From Gracilimonas sp031581265 (lineage in GTDB: Bacteria; Bacteroidota; Rhodothermia; Balneolales; Balneolaceae), in the NCBI RefSeq assembly GCF_031581265.1, contig NZ_JAVLBQ010000004.1, positions 1-64,000 on the forward strand: a stretch of DNA of 64,000 bases, in the 5' to 3' direction. This document shows positions 32,278 through 40,883 of this stretch, piece after piece; position 1 is the stretch's first letter, and every line of letters begins with the position of its first letter. Position numbers and translations under genes: made by a program. The notes beneath the pieces were generated by a model. The model was not told where the DNA came from and did not search any database. It worked only from the letters and a program-made list of their open reading frames with translations.

Positions 32278-32746
32278 GATTTACAGGGATTGGGGATTGT
32301 TCTTTGATCGTATTCAACACAATGCTGGTGTGTAGTCGCTCTACATCAGGAAGTGTGGTAAGCTTATTGCGCATCAATTGCTCATAATCTTTGGTGTCTT
32401 TAGCTACCACATGAAGGAGAAAATCACCCTCGCCAGTGGTATGATAACAAGCCAAAATCTCGGGGATCTCCTGAATAGCTGATGTAAATTCTTCCAATAA
32501 ATTAAGTTGGTGGACTTTCAGCGTAACTGCCACAAAAGCTGTAAACCCTCTATCCACCGACTCTTTGTTAATTCGTGCTGAATACCCTTCGATAATTCCT
32601 TCTCTTTCAAGTCTGCGAACACGCTCCAGAGTGGGCGTAGTGGTAAGTCCTATCCGCTTTGCAAGTTCATTATTGGCTATTCTGCCTTCATCTTGCAGTA
32701 TCTGAATGATCTTTTTATCGGTATTGTCGAGTTTTACAGAAGACAT
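32261..32746 (-). CDS. Lrp/AsnC family transcriptional regulator
   Basis: 161 aa. N-terminal winged HTH (about 1-60: KKIIQILQDEGRIANNELAKR, TPTLERVRRLEREGIIEGY) and C-terminal ligand-binding RAM domain (about 68-150, ending GEGDFLLHVVAKDTKDYEQL). Usually binds an amino acid. The gene overlaps the methionine gamma-lyase gene by 17 bases, so methionine or a related amino acid is the likely ligand. The 225-base AT-rich gap upstream (32747-32971) should hold its promoter; no clear operator was identified there. Confidence 0.92.
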   Translation of the reverse strand: MSSVKLDNTDKKIIQILQDEGRIANNELAKRIGLTTTPTLERVRRLEREGIIEGYSARINKESVDRGFTAFVAVTLKVHQLNLLEEFTSAIQEIPEILACYHTTGEGDFLLHVVAKDTKDYEQLMRNKLTTLPDVERLHTSIVLNTIKEQSPIPVNHEDQD

Positions 32747-32971
32747 CTTTTGTCGGATTAATTCGTAACTATATTAATCTAATAAAATCAACTGTTATTT
32801 TCTACTTACTCAGACTATTAAATTGGCATTTAACCTTTTTATAGATTAAAATTCTATTTAATTATGGAATATAGATTTTTAACCTAAAAGTTATTTAGCA
32901 AAGAGCTTTTCGAAGAATAATAGTCTATTCATTCCTTCAAATAATTTTTAAAAGCCATTCCAAAAACTTTT

Positions 32972-34264
32972 CTATCCCACTAATGTGACTTGCACATCCA
33001 TTAGGTTATTCCCGGTTAAACCCGTCTTGAGTATAGTTCCCATTTCCTGGTGAAAATGATAAGAGTCATTATTTTGCAGATAATCTTCAGGGCTGAGCTT
33101 TTTCTTTCGGGCTTTTAATGTGGTTTCAGAATTTACAATGGCACCTGCTGCATCGGTCGGCCCGTCAATTCCGTCAGTGGCCAAACTCATTATAGTAATA
33201 GGATGTTGCCCCTCAATTGAAATGGCTGCGTTAAGTGTAAACTCTTGGTTTCGTCCCCCCTTTCCATCTCCATCTACTTGTACCGTACTTTCCCCAAAAT
33301 GAATAAAAGCCGCTGGTTTTTTAATATCTGATTTATCACTCAGCACCGATATAGCCTCGCTGCATATTTCTTTAGATAACTTGTTTAAATCCGAGTTATA
33401 TGCACTTTTAGCAATCGATGTGTTATATCCTTTCTCTGATAAAAACCTCCCAATATTATCTGCGAGGATAGAGGCACCTGAAATAACCTTTACGCTATGA
33501 TTACTCCAATTAGCATTTTCCGGATTGGGATTTTCCGGGATATCTCCGTGCATCCCTTTACTAAGATGAATACGCACCGAGTGAGGCACTTTATCCCACA
33601 GAGAATATTTTATGAGTACCTGGAAAGCATCTTTAAAAGTTGATGAATCAGGAACCGAGGGGCCGCTGCCAATAACCTCAGGATCATCCCCCGGCACATC
33701 GGAAAGAATAATAGATGTCAAGTTATGATTTGAGAGAAGTGCACCAAATTTTCCGCCCCCTGTTTCCGAAATATGCTTCCTCACTGTATTTGTTTCATGG
33801 ATGGAAGCCCCTGAATTTAATAGCAGCTTATAAACTTTTCTCATCTCATTCAGTTCAATATTTGAGGCGGGGATACAAAACAAGGACGAAGCGCCCCCTG
33901 AAAGACAAAAGATTACGGTATCTTCTTTGGGAATATTTTTAGCAACCTGACACAATTCATAAGATGCAGATTCTGAATCTTCATAGGGATATGGATGGGT
34001 TCCTGTGAAAACCTGTATACGTTTCAAGCGCTCAGATTCTATAGGTGAAATAATAATTCCATCCTTGATCTCATCCTCAAAAAAATCTTCCACCTGCTGT
34101 GCCATTTCTATGGAAGCCTTTCCTGCTCCCAAAACCCAGATATTCCCCGTAATCTCAATTTCATTTAGAATAGAGGATAAATCCAGATCAAATAAATCAC
34201 CTGATATGTAGTCATTTACAATTTCCTGTAAGACCGACTGATGGGATTCAAGTTTTTTCTTCAT
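32972..34264 (-). CDS. Glycerate 2-kinase (GckA/MOFRL type)
   Basis: 430 aa, cytoplasmic. Phosphorylates glycerate to 2-phosphoglycerate in serine or glyoxylate metabolism. Family features: WVLGAGKASIEMAQQVE near residue 45, FCLSGGASSLFCIP (about 117-130), ILSDVPGDDPEVIGSGPSVPD and the MOFRL domain with GKGGRNQEFTLNAA and ATDGIDGPTDAAGA. Complete at both ends. Its start overlaps the broken exosortase-linked gene upstream by 17 bases, so it is probably read from the exosortase promoter, an unusual pairing. Confidence 0.9.
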   Translation of the reverse strand: MKKKLESHQSVLQEIVNDYISGDLFDLDLSSILNEIEITGNIWVLGAGKASIEMAQQVEDFFEDEIKDGIIISPIESERLKRIQVFTGTHPYPYEDSESASYELCQVAKNIPKEDTVIFCLSGGASSLFCIPASNIELNEMRKVYKLLLNSGASIHETNTVRKHISETGGGKFGALLSNHNLTSIILSDVPGDDPEVIGSGPSVPDSSTFKDAFQVLIKYSLWDKVPHSVRIHLSKGMHGDIPENPNPENANWSNHSVKVISGASILADNIGRFLSEKGYNTSIAKSAYNSDLNKLSKEICSEAISVLSDKSDIKKPAAFIHFGESTVQVDGDGKGGRNQEFTLNAAISIEGQHPITIMSLATDGIDGPTDAAGAIVNSETTLKARKKKLSPEDYLQNNDSYHFHQEMGTILKTGLTGNNLMDVQVTLVG

Positions 34265-34730
34265 GAATTTTATTTCGCCTATTTTCTAACAGTGAAAGGG
34301 GAATAATACCTATGGAACTCAGCGGGATAATATACCTGGAAAGTAAGTCACAGACTGCCAACATCCACACACTTTTATAAACCAAATGAGTGAATACAAG
34401 TACCGCTGTTAAAGTAACAAGTAAATGAATACCTATAAGAGTAAAATAATAATTTTTATTATCTCCGGTTAGTATCAATCCTATAATTCCGAGGAAAAAG
34501 AAAAACCCAAATGGTAGTTTGTAGGTTCAGGTTTTTTCGAAATCCGGCGTGTCATACTCAAAATAAATTAAACGAGTACCTAATTTTGAGATGGTGGTAT
34601 TTTCTACTTGTTCAATCTTTCCTTCAGCCAAAGACTGCGTTTGCATAGAAAAAACTCTTGTTCTTATATCCCGCATAATTAAAAAGTGGAGGGCTATGTA
34701 CAGCACGATGAAAATAATTTTCTTCATCAT
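34248..34730 (-). pseudogene. Exosortase-linked membrane protein gene with an in-frame TGA
   Basis: Read on the minus strand from the ATG at 34730, the first 67 codons end at TGA (34529-34527): YDTPDFEKT-stop. The same frame continues with TYKLPFGFFFFLGIIGLIL and about 75 more residues to a stop at 34248, giving a single gene of about 160 codons with one nonsense codon. The protein would have an N-terminal helix, a small polar domain and three more helices, the layout of the small proteins that accompany exosortases in Bacteroidota. The start overlaps the exosortase gene by 4 bases. The second half could only be made by readthrough, by internal TTG initiation at 34478, or if the TGA is a sequencing error. 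Confidence 0.75.
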
Positions 34731-35248
34731 GCTAAGGCTTTCTTGTTGGACTCAAAAGCACTTAGGTCGTTGTAATTAACCCAGAGCATCCACAGCAAAA
34801 AGATCACTAAATAAAAAATTGTGGTGGTAGAATAGTCGTGGGTAAAGTCAAAAATGGATGGCCAATACACCTGGGTTATCGTCAGAGTTATAATCCTCAG
34901 TATATTTGTTAAATAGATTACGCAAAGTCCAAGAACACTGAAACTGATTCTGTTTTTCCAATTCCCGGGATAGGCTAAAATAAATCCTAAAAACAACCCC
35001 ATTGCTGCTATTCCGTTGCAACCGTCAACAATCTCGATTCCCGGATATTCCCCCAACCCGATGATCCTGTTCACCGTAAATACATCAAACCCAAAAACTT
35101 CTAAAATACCGGCACTGGTGCCAATAATATTCAATGACAGCCAGTGGTCTAAACTGCCATCGGGCAGTAGCCAAAGCTCATATACCAAGTACCAAACTAT
35201 AAAAACCAGGAATGCTTTCGCTATAAATTTTACAACCGGTGAATTCAT
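34727..35248 (-). CDS. Exosortase family protein
   Basis: 173 aa integral membrane cysteine transpeptidase-like protein with about five helices. The catalytic triad of exosortases is visible: Cys in VDGCNGIAAMGLFLG (about residue 78), Arg in YLTNILRIITL (about 117) and His in FDFTHDYSTTTIFYLV (about 136). Exosortases recognise and process C-terminal sorting signals of secreted proteins. The short length and linkage to a small membrane protein fit the Bacteroidota XrtX/XrtF-like branch, but the exact type cannot be fixed here. No target protein with a sorting tail was recognised in the window. Confidence 0.85.
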   Translation of the reverse strand: MNSPVVKFIAKAFLVFIVWYLVYELWLLPDGSLDHWLSLNIIGTSAGILEVFGFDVFTVNRIIGLGEYPGIEIVDGCNGIAAMGLFLGFILAYPGNWKNRISFSVLGLCVIYLTNILRIITLTITQVYWPSIFDFTHDYSTTTIFYLVIFLLWMLWVNYNDLSAFESNKKALA

Positions 35249-35481
35249 TTCAATGTCCTACTATTGATAAACTTCCTTGAAAAAATAATATACTTTAGAT
35301 CTTTAAATTGAAACGTTAAAATTTAATTTTATTTAGGCCTGAGTTCGGTTATAAAAAGTGGGGTTATCAATGGAATAAGCACTAATGTAGAACCTGCGAG
35401 GTTGCTTAAAGGATTAACTCCAATACTTTAGCAATAGGTTTTTTAATCGAACCCAGGTTTTAGGCAAACCGACATCACAAA

Positions 35482-35515
35482 AAAAGAGGATTATGGCTGC
35501 CCACAATCCTCTTTT
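35482..35515 (-). terminator. Intrinsic terminator of the acyl-CoA dehydrogenase gene
   Basis: AAAAGAGGATT pairs with AATCCTCTTTT; read on the minus strand the stem is followed by a T run, 38 bases beyond the stop codon. The rest of the 305-base gap (35249-35553) contains only an ACCTGCGAGG repeat fragment near 35391 and presumably the exosortase promoter; no gene is seen. Confidence 0.8.
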
Positions 35516-35553
35516 CCAACTAACCACTAAAAATCTTACTAAATATTGAGTTT

Positions 35554-38046
35554 CTACATAGTTTCTTCTAATGTATTCAATATTTTACCATCACCTGCAG
35601 GGCGGGTTGGTGTTTCATTCATGTACTCTTCCAAGGTAAATTCATCCACCTGAATAGCATCATTTCGTGCTTTTTCGGTTTTCTTGACTAACTCACCTTC
35701 TTCTTTGCTGAGTACTCCTTTTTCAACTGCCAAATCAGCAATTTCTAAATAGGGTTCTTTAGGCAGCTCTTTGGCTTTAATAGCTTTGTATAACTTCTTG
35801 AAAGCCGGCCAAGCTTCCTCATTGAGCTTCATCGTGTACTCATATCTTCCAATAGCTGATTCTCTTTCTTCAGGAATGAAAATTCCATCCGTGATATGAT
35901 CCCGGTCTTCTCCTCTTTCCTGCATGGCTTGTGCTACTTTATGTCCCAATTTATCCGATGGATACGTACCAATTGGGTTCAACCTTCCCCATACCCCGAT
36001 TAGACGAAATGCCCATGATAACCCCGGGACTTTAATCTCCCTGAGAATACCTTCAAAAGCCTGCTGAATTTTCCAAAAACTGTATTCCATGGCCCATTCA
36101 AAATAAGGTCGATCGGCTTCTCTTCTTCCTTCTGCCTCAAATCGCCGCAGGGTACCGGATGCCAGGTACATATAACTTAAAATATCAGCATATCGCCCGG
36201 CTATTTTCTCTTTCATCTTCAGGGCTCCACCGTAAGAACCAAGTGCGATATCGGAGAAGAACGCAAATGATGCTGAGGCCCAAGCCAGCTTTTTGAAATA
36301 TTTTGAAGCAGGTCCGCTAACCGGAGAACCGGCAATTTTACCACGAGTCACACTTAGAACAAGTGCTCGGACTTTGTTGGTAGCAACGTGACCAATATGG
36401 CTCCAGAAGTTATCATCAAATTTCTTCACATCCTTATTCATCAGGGCGTCAATTTCGTTGTATGCATATGGATGACAGCGGATGGCTCCCTGGCCAAATA
36501 TCATAAGTGTACGGGTTAAAATATTTGCCCCTTCTACCGTAATTGCGATCGGCATTGCTGTATAGCTGCTGGCAAAGATATTTCGCGGGCCTCGTGAGAT
36601 ACCTGCCCCTCCTACGATATCCATTGCATCATTCACGATCTCTCGACCAAGTTCTGTGAAATTATATTTGGCTATAGCAGTTACAACAGCCGGTTTTTGT
36701 CCACTGTCTAAACCACCGGTTGTAAATCTGCGGGCGCCTTCCATCAGATAGGTATATCCCCCAATTCTTGCCATGGGCTCTTCTATGCCCTCAAATTTCC
36801 CAATATTCAACCCAAATTGTTTACGGATTGCCGCATAAGCACCAATTGCTCGCGTTGCCACTTTGGAACCGCCTACGCTTTGGGCGGGAAGTGAGATTCC
36901 ACGACCTACAGCCAACGACTCCATCAACATTCTCCAGCCATTTCCGGCCCCTTCTTTTCCTCCGATGATTGCATCAAGGGGAATGACAACATCTTTTCCA
37001 TCAATCGGGCAGTTATAGAATGGAATTCCGAGCGGATCGTGACGCCTGCCAAGTTTTACGCCTTGCGTATCTGAAGGAATAAGCGCACAGGTAATGCCTC
37101 TATTTTCTTCATCTCCTATCAAGTGATCGGGATCCTTCAAGTTGAAAGCCAATCCAATCACGGTTGAGATTGCCGCTAAGGTAATGTATCGTTTTTCGAA
37201 ATTCATGCGGAGATACAACTCGCCATCTTCTCCTTTAAATACCACTCCTTCTGAGCGCATACTCCCGGCATCAGATCCTGCATTTGGTTCGGTTAACCCG
37301 AAGCAAGGTATTTCTTCTCCGCTTGCAAGTTTTGGCAAATAATGATCTTTCTGTTCCTCGGTTCCATAATGAAGCAACAATTCAGCAGGCCCCAATGAAT
37401 TGGGAACCATAACGGTAGTAGCCAACGGTCCACATCTTGATGCTAATTTTGCCACAATGGCACTGTGAGCGGTCGCAGAAAATTCAAGTCCACCATATTT
37501 CTTGGGAACAATCAAACCAAAAAACTTCTTTTCCCGCATGAACTCCCACACTTCATCCGTAAATCCTTTACGTACCATAACATCCCAGTCTGTGACCATC
37601 TCACATAATTTTTCCACAGGACCATCCAGGTAGGCTTGCTCTTCGTCAGTCAGTTCCGGATACGGTTCATCTAAAATTCGCTTCAAATTGGGTTTACCTG
37701 AAAACAGTTCCCCTTCTACCCACACATTTCCTGCCTCAATTGCTGTTTGTTCGGTCTCAGAAATTTTTGGGAGGAAGTTAATAGCATCCAGTAACTTCAT
37801 AATTGGGCCACTTAAAACGATTCTTCGAATGGCCTTAATATTAAATACCACTACTAACACCGTGTACGTGATAAAGAGCCAAACCGGGGCATTTAAGCCA
37901 ACCAAACCTGCATATCCTGCGACCGCCCAAAGCCATAGCGGGGCGCCGGTATAGCCCAAAATTAAAAGCAACAACACAGCTGAGCTAATTGAAGCCCAAA
38001 GGGGCACTTCACTGAAAAATCCAAATACATCCATTAATGCTTCCAT
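35554..38046 (-). CDS. fadE: Acyl-CoA dehydrogenase, FadE-like
   Basis: 830 aa. Two N-terminal hydrophobic segments (about 12-75) anchor the enzyme to the membrane, as in the long gammaproteobacterial FadE. The flavin dehydrogenase core (about 105-510) has FGLTEPNAGSDAGSM, KRYITLAAISTVIGLAF and the FAD-binding GGAGISRGPRN region; the C-terminal third is the DUF1974-type extension. It catalyses the first oxidation step of fatty acid beta-oxidation. The gene lies 12 bases after a TetR-family gene and ends with a strong terminator, so the two form an operon. Confidence 0.9.
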   Translation of the reverse strand: MEALMDVFGFFSEVPLWASISSAVLLLLILGYTGAPLWLWAVAGYAGLVGLNAPVWLFITYTVLVVVFNIKAIRRIVLSGPIMKLLDAINFLPKISETEQTAIEAGNVWVEGELFSGKPNLKRILDEPYPELTDEEQAYLDGPVEKLCEMVTDWDVMVRKGFTDEVWEFMREKKFFGLIVPKKYGGLEFSATAHSAIVAKLASRCGPLATTVMVPNSLGPAELLLHYGTEEQKDHYLPKLASGEEIPCFGLTEPNAGSDAGSMRSEGVVFKGEDGELYLRMNFEKRYITLAAISTVIGLAFNLKDPDHLIGDEENRGITCALIPSDTQGVKLGRRHDPLGIPFYNCPIDGKDVVIPLDAIIGGKEGAGNGWRMLMESLAVGRGISLPAQSVGGSKVATRAIGAYAAIRKQFGLNIGKFEGIEEPMARIGGYTYLMEGARRFTTGGLDSGQKPAVVTAIAKYNFTELGREIVNDAMDIVGGAGISRGPRNIFASSYTAMPIAITVEGANILTRTLMIFGQGAIRCHPYAYNEIDALMNKDVKKFDDNFWSHIGHVATNKVRALVLSVTRGKIAGSPVSGPASKYFKKLAWASASFAFFSDIALGSYGGALKMKEKIAGRYADILSYMYLASGTLRRFEAEGRREADRPYFEWAMEYSFWKIQQAFEGILREIKVPGLSWAFRLIGVWGRLNPIGTYPSDKLGHKVAQAMQERGEDRDHITDGIFIPEERESAIGRYEYTMKLNEEAWPAFKKLYKAIKAKELPKEPYLEIADLAVEKGVLSKEEGELVKKTEKARNDAIQVDEFTLEEYMNETPTRPAGDGKILNTLEETM

Positions 38047-38058
38047 AATATTTCCTCT

Positions 38059-38658
38059 TTATGATACTGTTGTACGAACCAAGAATCCCTGGATCACATG
38101 TTCTATCGACTCGTTTATAAATTCCTGTTTATTGATTCGGCTGTCGAGTCGCTTGTTCAAAACCACCGAGACCATACCATGTAGCTGGGCCCAAATTGAG
38201 TAAGCCGCTACTACCGGCTTTTCAACTTCCATCAGTTCTTTGCTGACACCTTCTTCAATCGTCTTAACCAAAAGCTCATAACATCTTCGGGCTTTTCTAA
38301 ATTTTTCCTTCGGATATCTTGCCATAGCATCCGGGCGAACTTGATATATAATCTCATACTTTTCCGGATTATTGAGGCCAAATTCTACATAACTCTCAAT
38401 AATAGCTTTAAAACGCTCTATAGTATCCGAGATGGGCAGCGCCTTTGACTCAATGAACAGGCTCAAGTCCTCCACCGACTCTTCGATCAACGTATGCAAC
38501 AGATGATCTTTATTCTCGAAATACAAATAGATGCTTGTGGCACTTACATCTGCTTTTTTGGCAATTTTTCGCATTGAAAGAGCCCGGTATCCATCTTCAT
38601 ACAGAAGCTGTCTACTGATATCTAAAATTTGATCTCTCAAAGGAAGTTCTTCGCTCAT
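38059..38658 (-). CDS. TetR family transcriptional regulator
   Basis: 199 aa. N-terminal TetR HTH (about 8-55, with ALSMRKIAKKADVSATSIYLYFENKDHLL) and an all-helical ligand domain of the kind seen in FadR/PsrA-like fatty-acid regulators. It is co-transcribed with the acyl-CoA dehydrogenase and preceded by a symmetric element at 38671-38685. An acyl-CoA ligand is inferred from the operon only. Confidence 0.9.
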   Translation of the reverse strand: MSEELPLRDQILDISRQLLYEDGYRALSMRKIAKKADVSATSIYLYFENKDHLLHTLIEESVEDLSLFIESKALPISDTIERFKAIIESYVEFGLNNPEKYEIIYQVRPDAMARYPKEKFRKARRCYELLVKTIEEGVSKELMEVEKPVVAAYSIWAQLHGMVSVVLNKRLDSRINKQEFINESIEHVIQGFLVRTTVS

Positions 38659-38670
38659 TTCATAAATTTG

Positions 38671-38685
38671 GTTAACGGTGTTAAC
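38671..38685. promoter_or_regulatory. Operator candidate of the TetR regulator
   Basis: GTTAAC-GGT-GTTAAC, two identical self-complementary half sites 13 bases before the TetR start codon, which suits binding by a TetR dimer and autoregulation. Confidence 0.5.
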
Positions 38686-38741
38686 TACACCAATTTAATC
38701 ATTCCAAAGCGAAAATCAAGAACCGAATTTTTGATATGAAT

Positions 38742-39147
38742 TTAACCCCGGTTGTAGGTAACCATTCTACTCCAATGTAAGCTGATGAAGAGCATCACGG
38801 ATACGGTTTGAAATACCCTGCCCACCAATCCAAATTCCTCTATACCGTAGTTTGATATTGCTACACAGAGAATTCCAATATTCAAAAATATTAGCATTCC
38901 CCAGGCTACATACTGATTTCCTCTTCCTTTGCTTTCAAGAAAACGAGGTAATATCCAGTAAGCTACACCCAGTGTGAACTGAATGATCCACCCAAAAAAT
39001 TAGAAACTCTATGTGAATGGGAAGTACAAACCACAATAAAGGTGAAATCAGCCAAGCTTTATTGATCAGCATTAAGGCCCCAAGTATTACTCCTGCAAGC
39101 AGATAAGCAAGCGATAACTTTATCATCAATCGAGAGATGAGTGGCAT
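38742..39147 (-). pseudogene. Second copy of a heme-copper-like small membrane protein, frameshifted
   Basis: Starts MPLISRLMIK at 39147, almost the same as the start of the intact neighbour upstream (MPLISRLFIK). After PIHIEFLI the frame breaks at a run of six T (38994-38999). Removing one T restores GWIIQFTLGVAYWILPRF and a further 70 residues to a stop at 38742-38744, aligning along the whole length with the neighbour. It is therefore a tandem paralogue with a single-base insertion in a homopolymer. It may be a real lesion, a phase-variable tract or a sequencing error. The His of PIHIEF matches the WHSLMVGW His in the neighbour. Confidence 0.8.
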
Positions 39148-39148
39148 G

Positions 39149-39586
39149 TTAACTCCGGGCTTTTCTTTTTTTCCTTCGCTGGGATTTTGATTGTACCCGC
39201 GGCCATATTTCAATGATATAGGCAAGAATAGCAATCAACTGGAATGAGGCAGACAATACCAGCAAAAGTTTCCAGATAGGTATATCAAAGATATTCACAA
39301 ACGGCTCTGCTATAATTCGGAGCCATAATCCGGTGTTTAAGAATAGAAAAGTGATCCAACCCCATTTTTGGTTTTTAAAGCTCTCCTCTTTGATCCGTCC
39401 GGGAAACATCCACATGGATACACCCATGATAATTTGGCTAATCCATCCCACCATTAATGAATGCCAAAATAAAGGCACTATTCCTGCAAAGGAAAGGCTT
39501 TCAATTTGAGATAAAACCCCCAACCCTAAAGCGACCAAAAAGAAAATTAATCCTGATTTTATAAACAGTCTTGAGATTAAGGGCAT
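39149..39586 (-). CDS. Four-helix membrane protein resembling part of a heme-copper oxidase subunit I
   Basis: 145 aa with about four helices. The segment FWHSLMVGWISQIIMGVSMWMFPGR resembles the CcoN/NorB-type helix pattern of a His before a GW...G...PR stretch, so a heme may be bound, but the protein is far too short for a complete subunit I. It is one base from a frameshifted paralogue downstream and 7 bases after a 406-aa membrane protein gene, so the three are an operon. Function unknown; location in the nitrosative cluster suggests a role linked to NO or nitrite. Confidence 0.65.
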   Translation of the reverse strand: MPLISRLFIKSGLIFFLVALGLGVLSQIESLSFAGIVPLFWHSLMVGWISQIIMGVSMWMFPGRIKEESFKNQKWGWITFLFLNTGLWLRIIAEPFVNIFDIPIWKLLLVLSASFQLIAILAYIIEIWPRVQSKSQRRKKRKARS

Positions 39587-39593
39587 GGTTCTT

Positions 39594-40814
39594 TTACGGC
39601 TTTTTTACCAGTTTATTCATTTTACCCCAAAATATTGATATCGCTAAAACGGGAAAAATAGCGGCTATCGTCAAGGCAGTATAAATCCATACGCCTGTTA
39701 TAGCTGCCGGCCAAAAACTGGTCAGCATGGTTAGCGTGAATATTACGGCACCCACTGATATAAGAATTCCATAAAAATATCCTTTTGTGATTTTAAGGCC
39801 TTCCATGAGGTACACGATGACGCCGGTTGAAAAGGCCCCCAACAGTAGAACATGGAGGTAAAAGATTCTAATTCCATGCTCCGATAGCCACAATCCGGCC
39901 GGAGAAACTGCTGCTATCAACTGCATGATAGCCTTCATCCCCAGAAATAATAATGGCCAAATCCAGATTCCAAGTTTTCGCTTTCGGGTTTTGATTGCAG
40001 ATAACAAGAATAATAAAACTCCTTCAGCCACTAACACTCCGCCCATGCGTGCTGCTACTGATAAATTCAAACTCACCATAGATTCTGTAATTCCATAGGG
40101 AAACGTGAGAGGCGAGCCAATGGCTATTAACCCTACTAATACAAGCGGGGAGACAAGGAAATCTTCTTCCTCCAGCTCCAATGCTTTGGCTATTAATCCG
40201 AGCAAAACTAATACCACCCAACCTTCTACGAAAGTAGCCAAGAAGAAATGCGTTAATGCTTTACCAAAAAGCGGTCCGCCGATATCCATCATTTCTACGG
40301 CGCCTACTCCCCAGGCTCCTAAAGAACTCACAAATAACATCACCAGAGCACCTTCAAACCAAATATTTGATGTAAAATTTGATTTTCGATACCGGGTATA
40401 ACAATAGCCTGCCATAAAAATGTACCACCCAATCATCACCATCCCCGAGAATATCACCGAAAAAGGAAGATATGCACTGCCGACGGGAACCGACTGATAC
40501 CCCCAAATCATGAAAAAAGGGAAGGATAACAAGCCAAAAAATACCACTGACCATAATCCGGTTCTCATTAACTTGGTGCCAATGGAAGCATGATATCCCG
40601 GGACGATATGCATTTTTATAAAATACAAGGGAAGTAAAGAGGCCCATCCAAAAAACATAAGATGCGAATGAGCATGACGTACATTTTCTAAATTGATCTC
40701 AAAAGGTAAGTGAACCACAAAACCCAAACGGTACAAAAACCCGGTCAATCCTGCCAGGACAAAGCTGAACATAGCCCACTGCCAAATTTTAGAGTCTTTT
40801 ATCAATGCTTTCAT
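39594..40814 (-). CDS. Twelve-helix membrane protein with His-rich helix, heme-copper/NnrS-like
   Basis: 406 aa, about twelve hydrophobic helices and almost no soluble domain. An early helix has RHAHSHLMFFGWASLLPLYF, which recalls the heme-ligand helix of heme-copper oxidases and NO reductases, and later helices carry single histidines (ALTHFFLATFVEGW, IRIFYLHVLLLGAFSTG). I do not recognise a named family with certainty; NnrS-like and distant subunit-I-like are the best candidates. It is 69 bases downstream of the nitronate-monooxygenase-like gene and followed by two small membrane proteins with related helices. A role in NO handling is inferred from this setting. Confidence 0.6.
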   Translation of the reverse strand: MKALIKDSKIWQWAMFSFVLAGLTGFLYRLGFVVHLPFEINLENVRHAHSHLMFFGWASLLPLYFIKMHIVPGYHASIGTKLMRTGLWSVVFFGLLSFPFFMIWGYQSVPVGSAYLPFSVIFSGMVMIGWYIFMAGYCYTRYRKSNFTSNIWFEGALVMLFVSSLGAWGVGAVEMMDIGGPLFGKALTHFFLATFVEGWVVLVLLGLIAKALELEEEDFLVSPLVLVGLIAIGSPLTFPYGITESMVSLNLSVAARMGGVLVAEGVLLFLLSAIKTRKRKLGIWIWPLLFLGMKAIMQLIAAVSPAGLWLSEHGIRIFYLHVLLLGAFSTGVIVYLMEGLKITKGYFYGILISVGAVIFTLTMLTSFWPAAITGVWIYTALTIAAIFPVLAISIFWGKMNKLVKKP

Positions 40815-40883
40815 GTAAAAACCGGATTAAAATTGAAAAAGCTCTCTAAAGCTACTTTTTGATCTTAAAGTTTAAATGAAGAT

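Noticed and set aside
34527..34529. TGA read as selenocysteine in the exosortase partner gene
   Set aside because: The position (EKT-TGA-TYK) has no redox context and no selenocysteine insertion hairpin is evident after it; a nonsense change is simpler.
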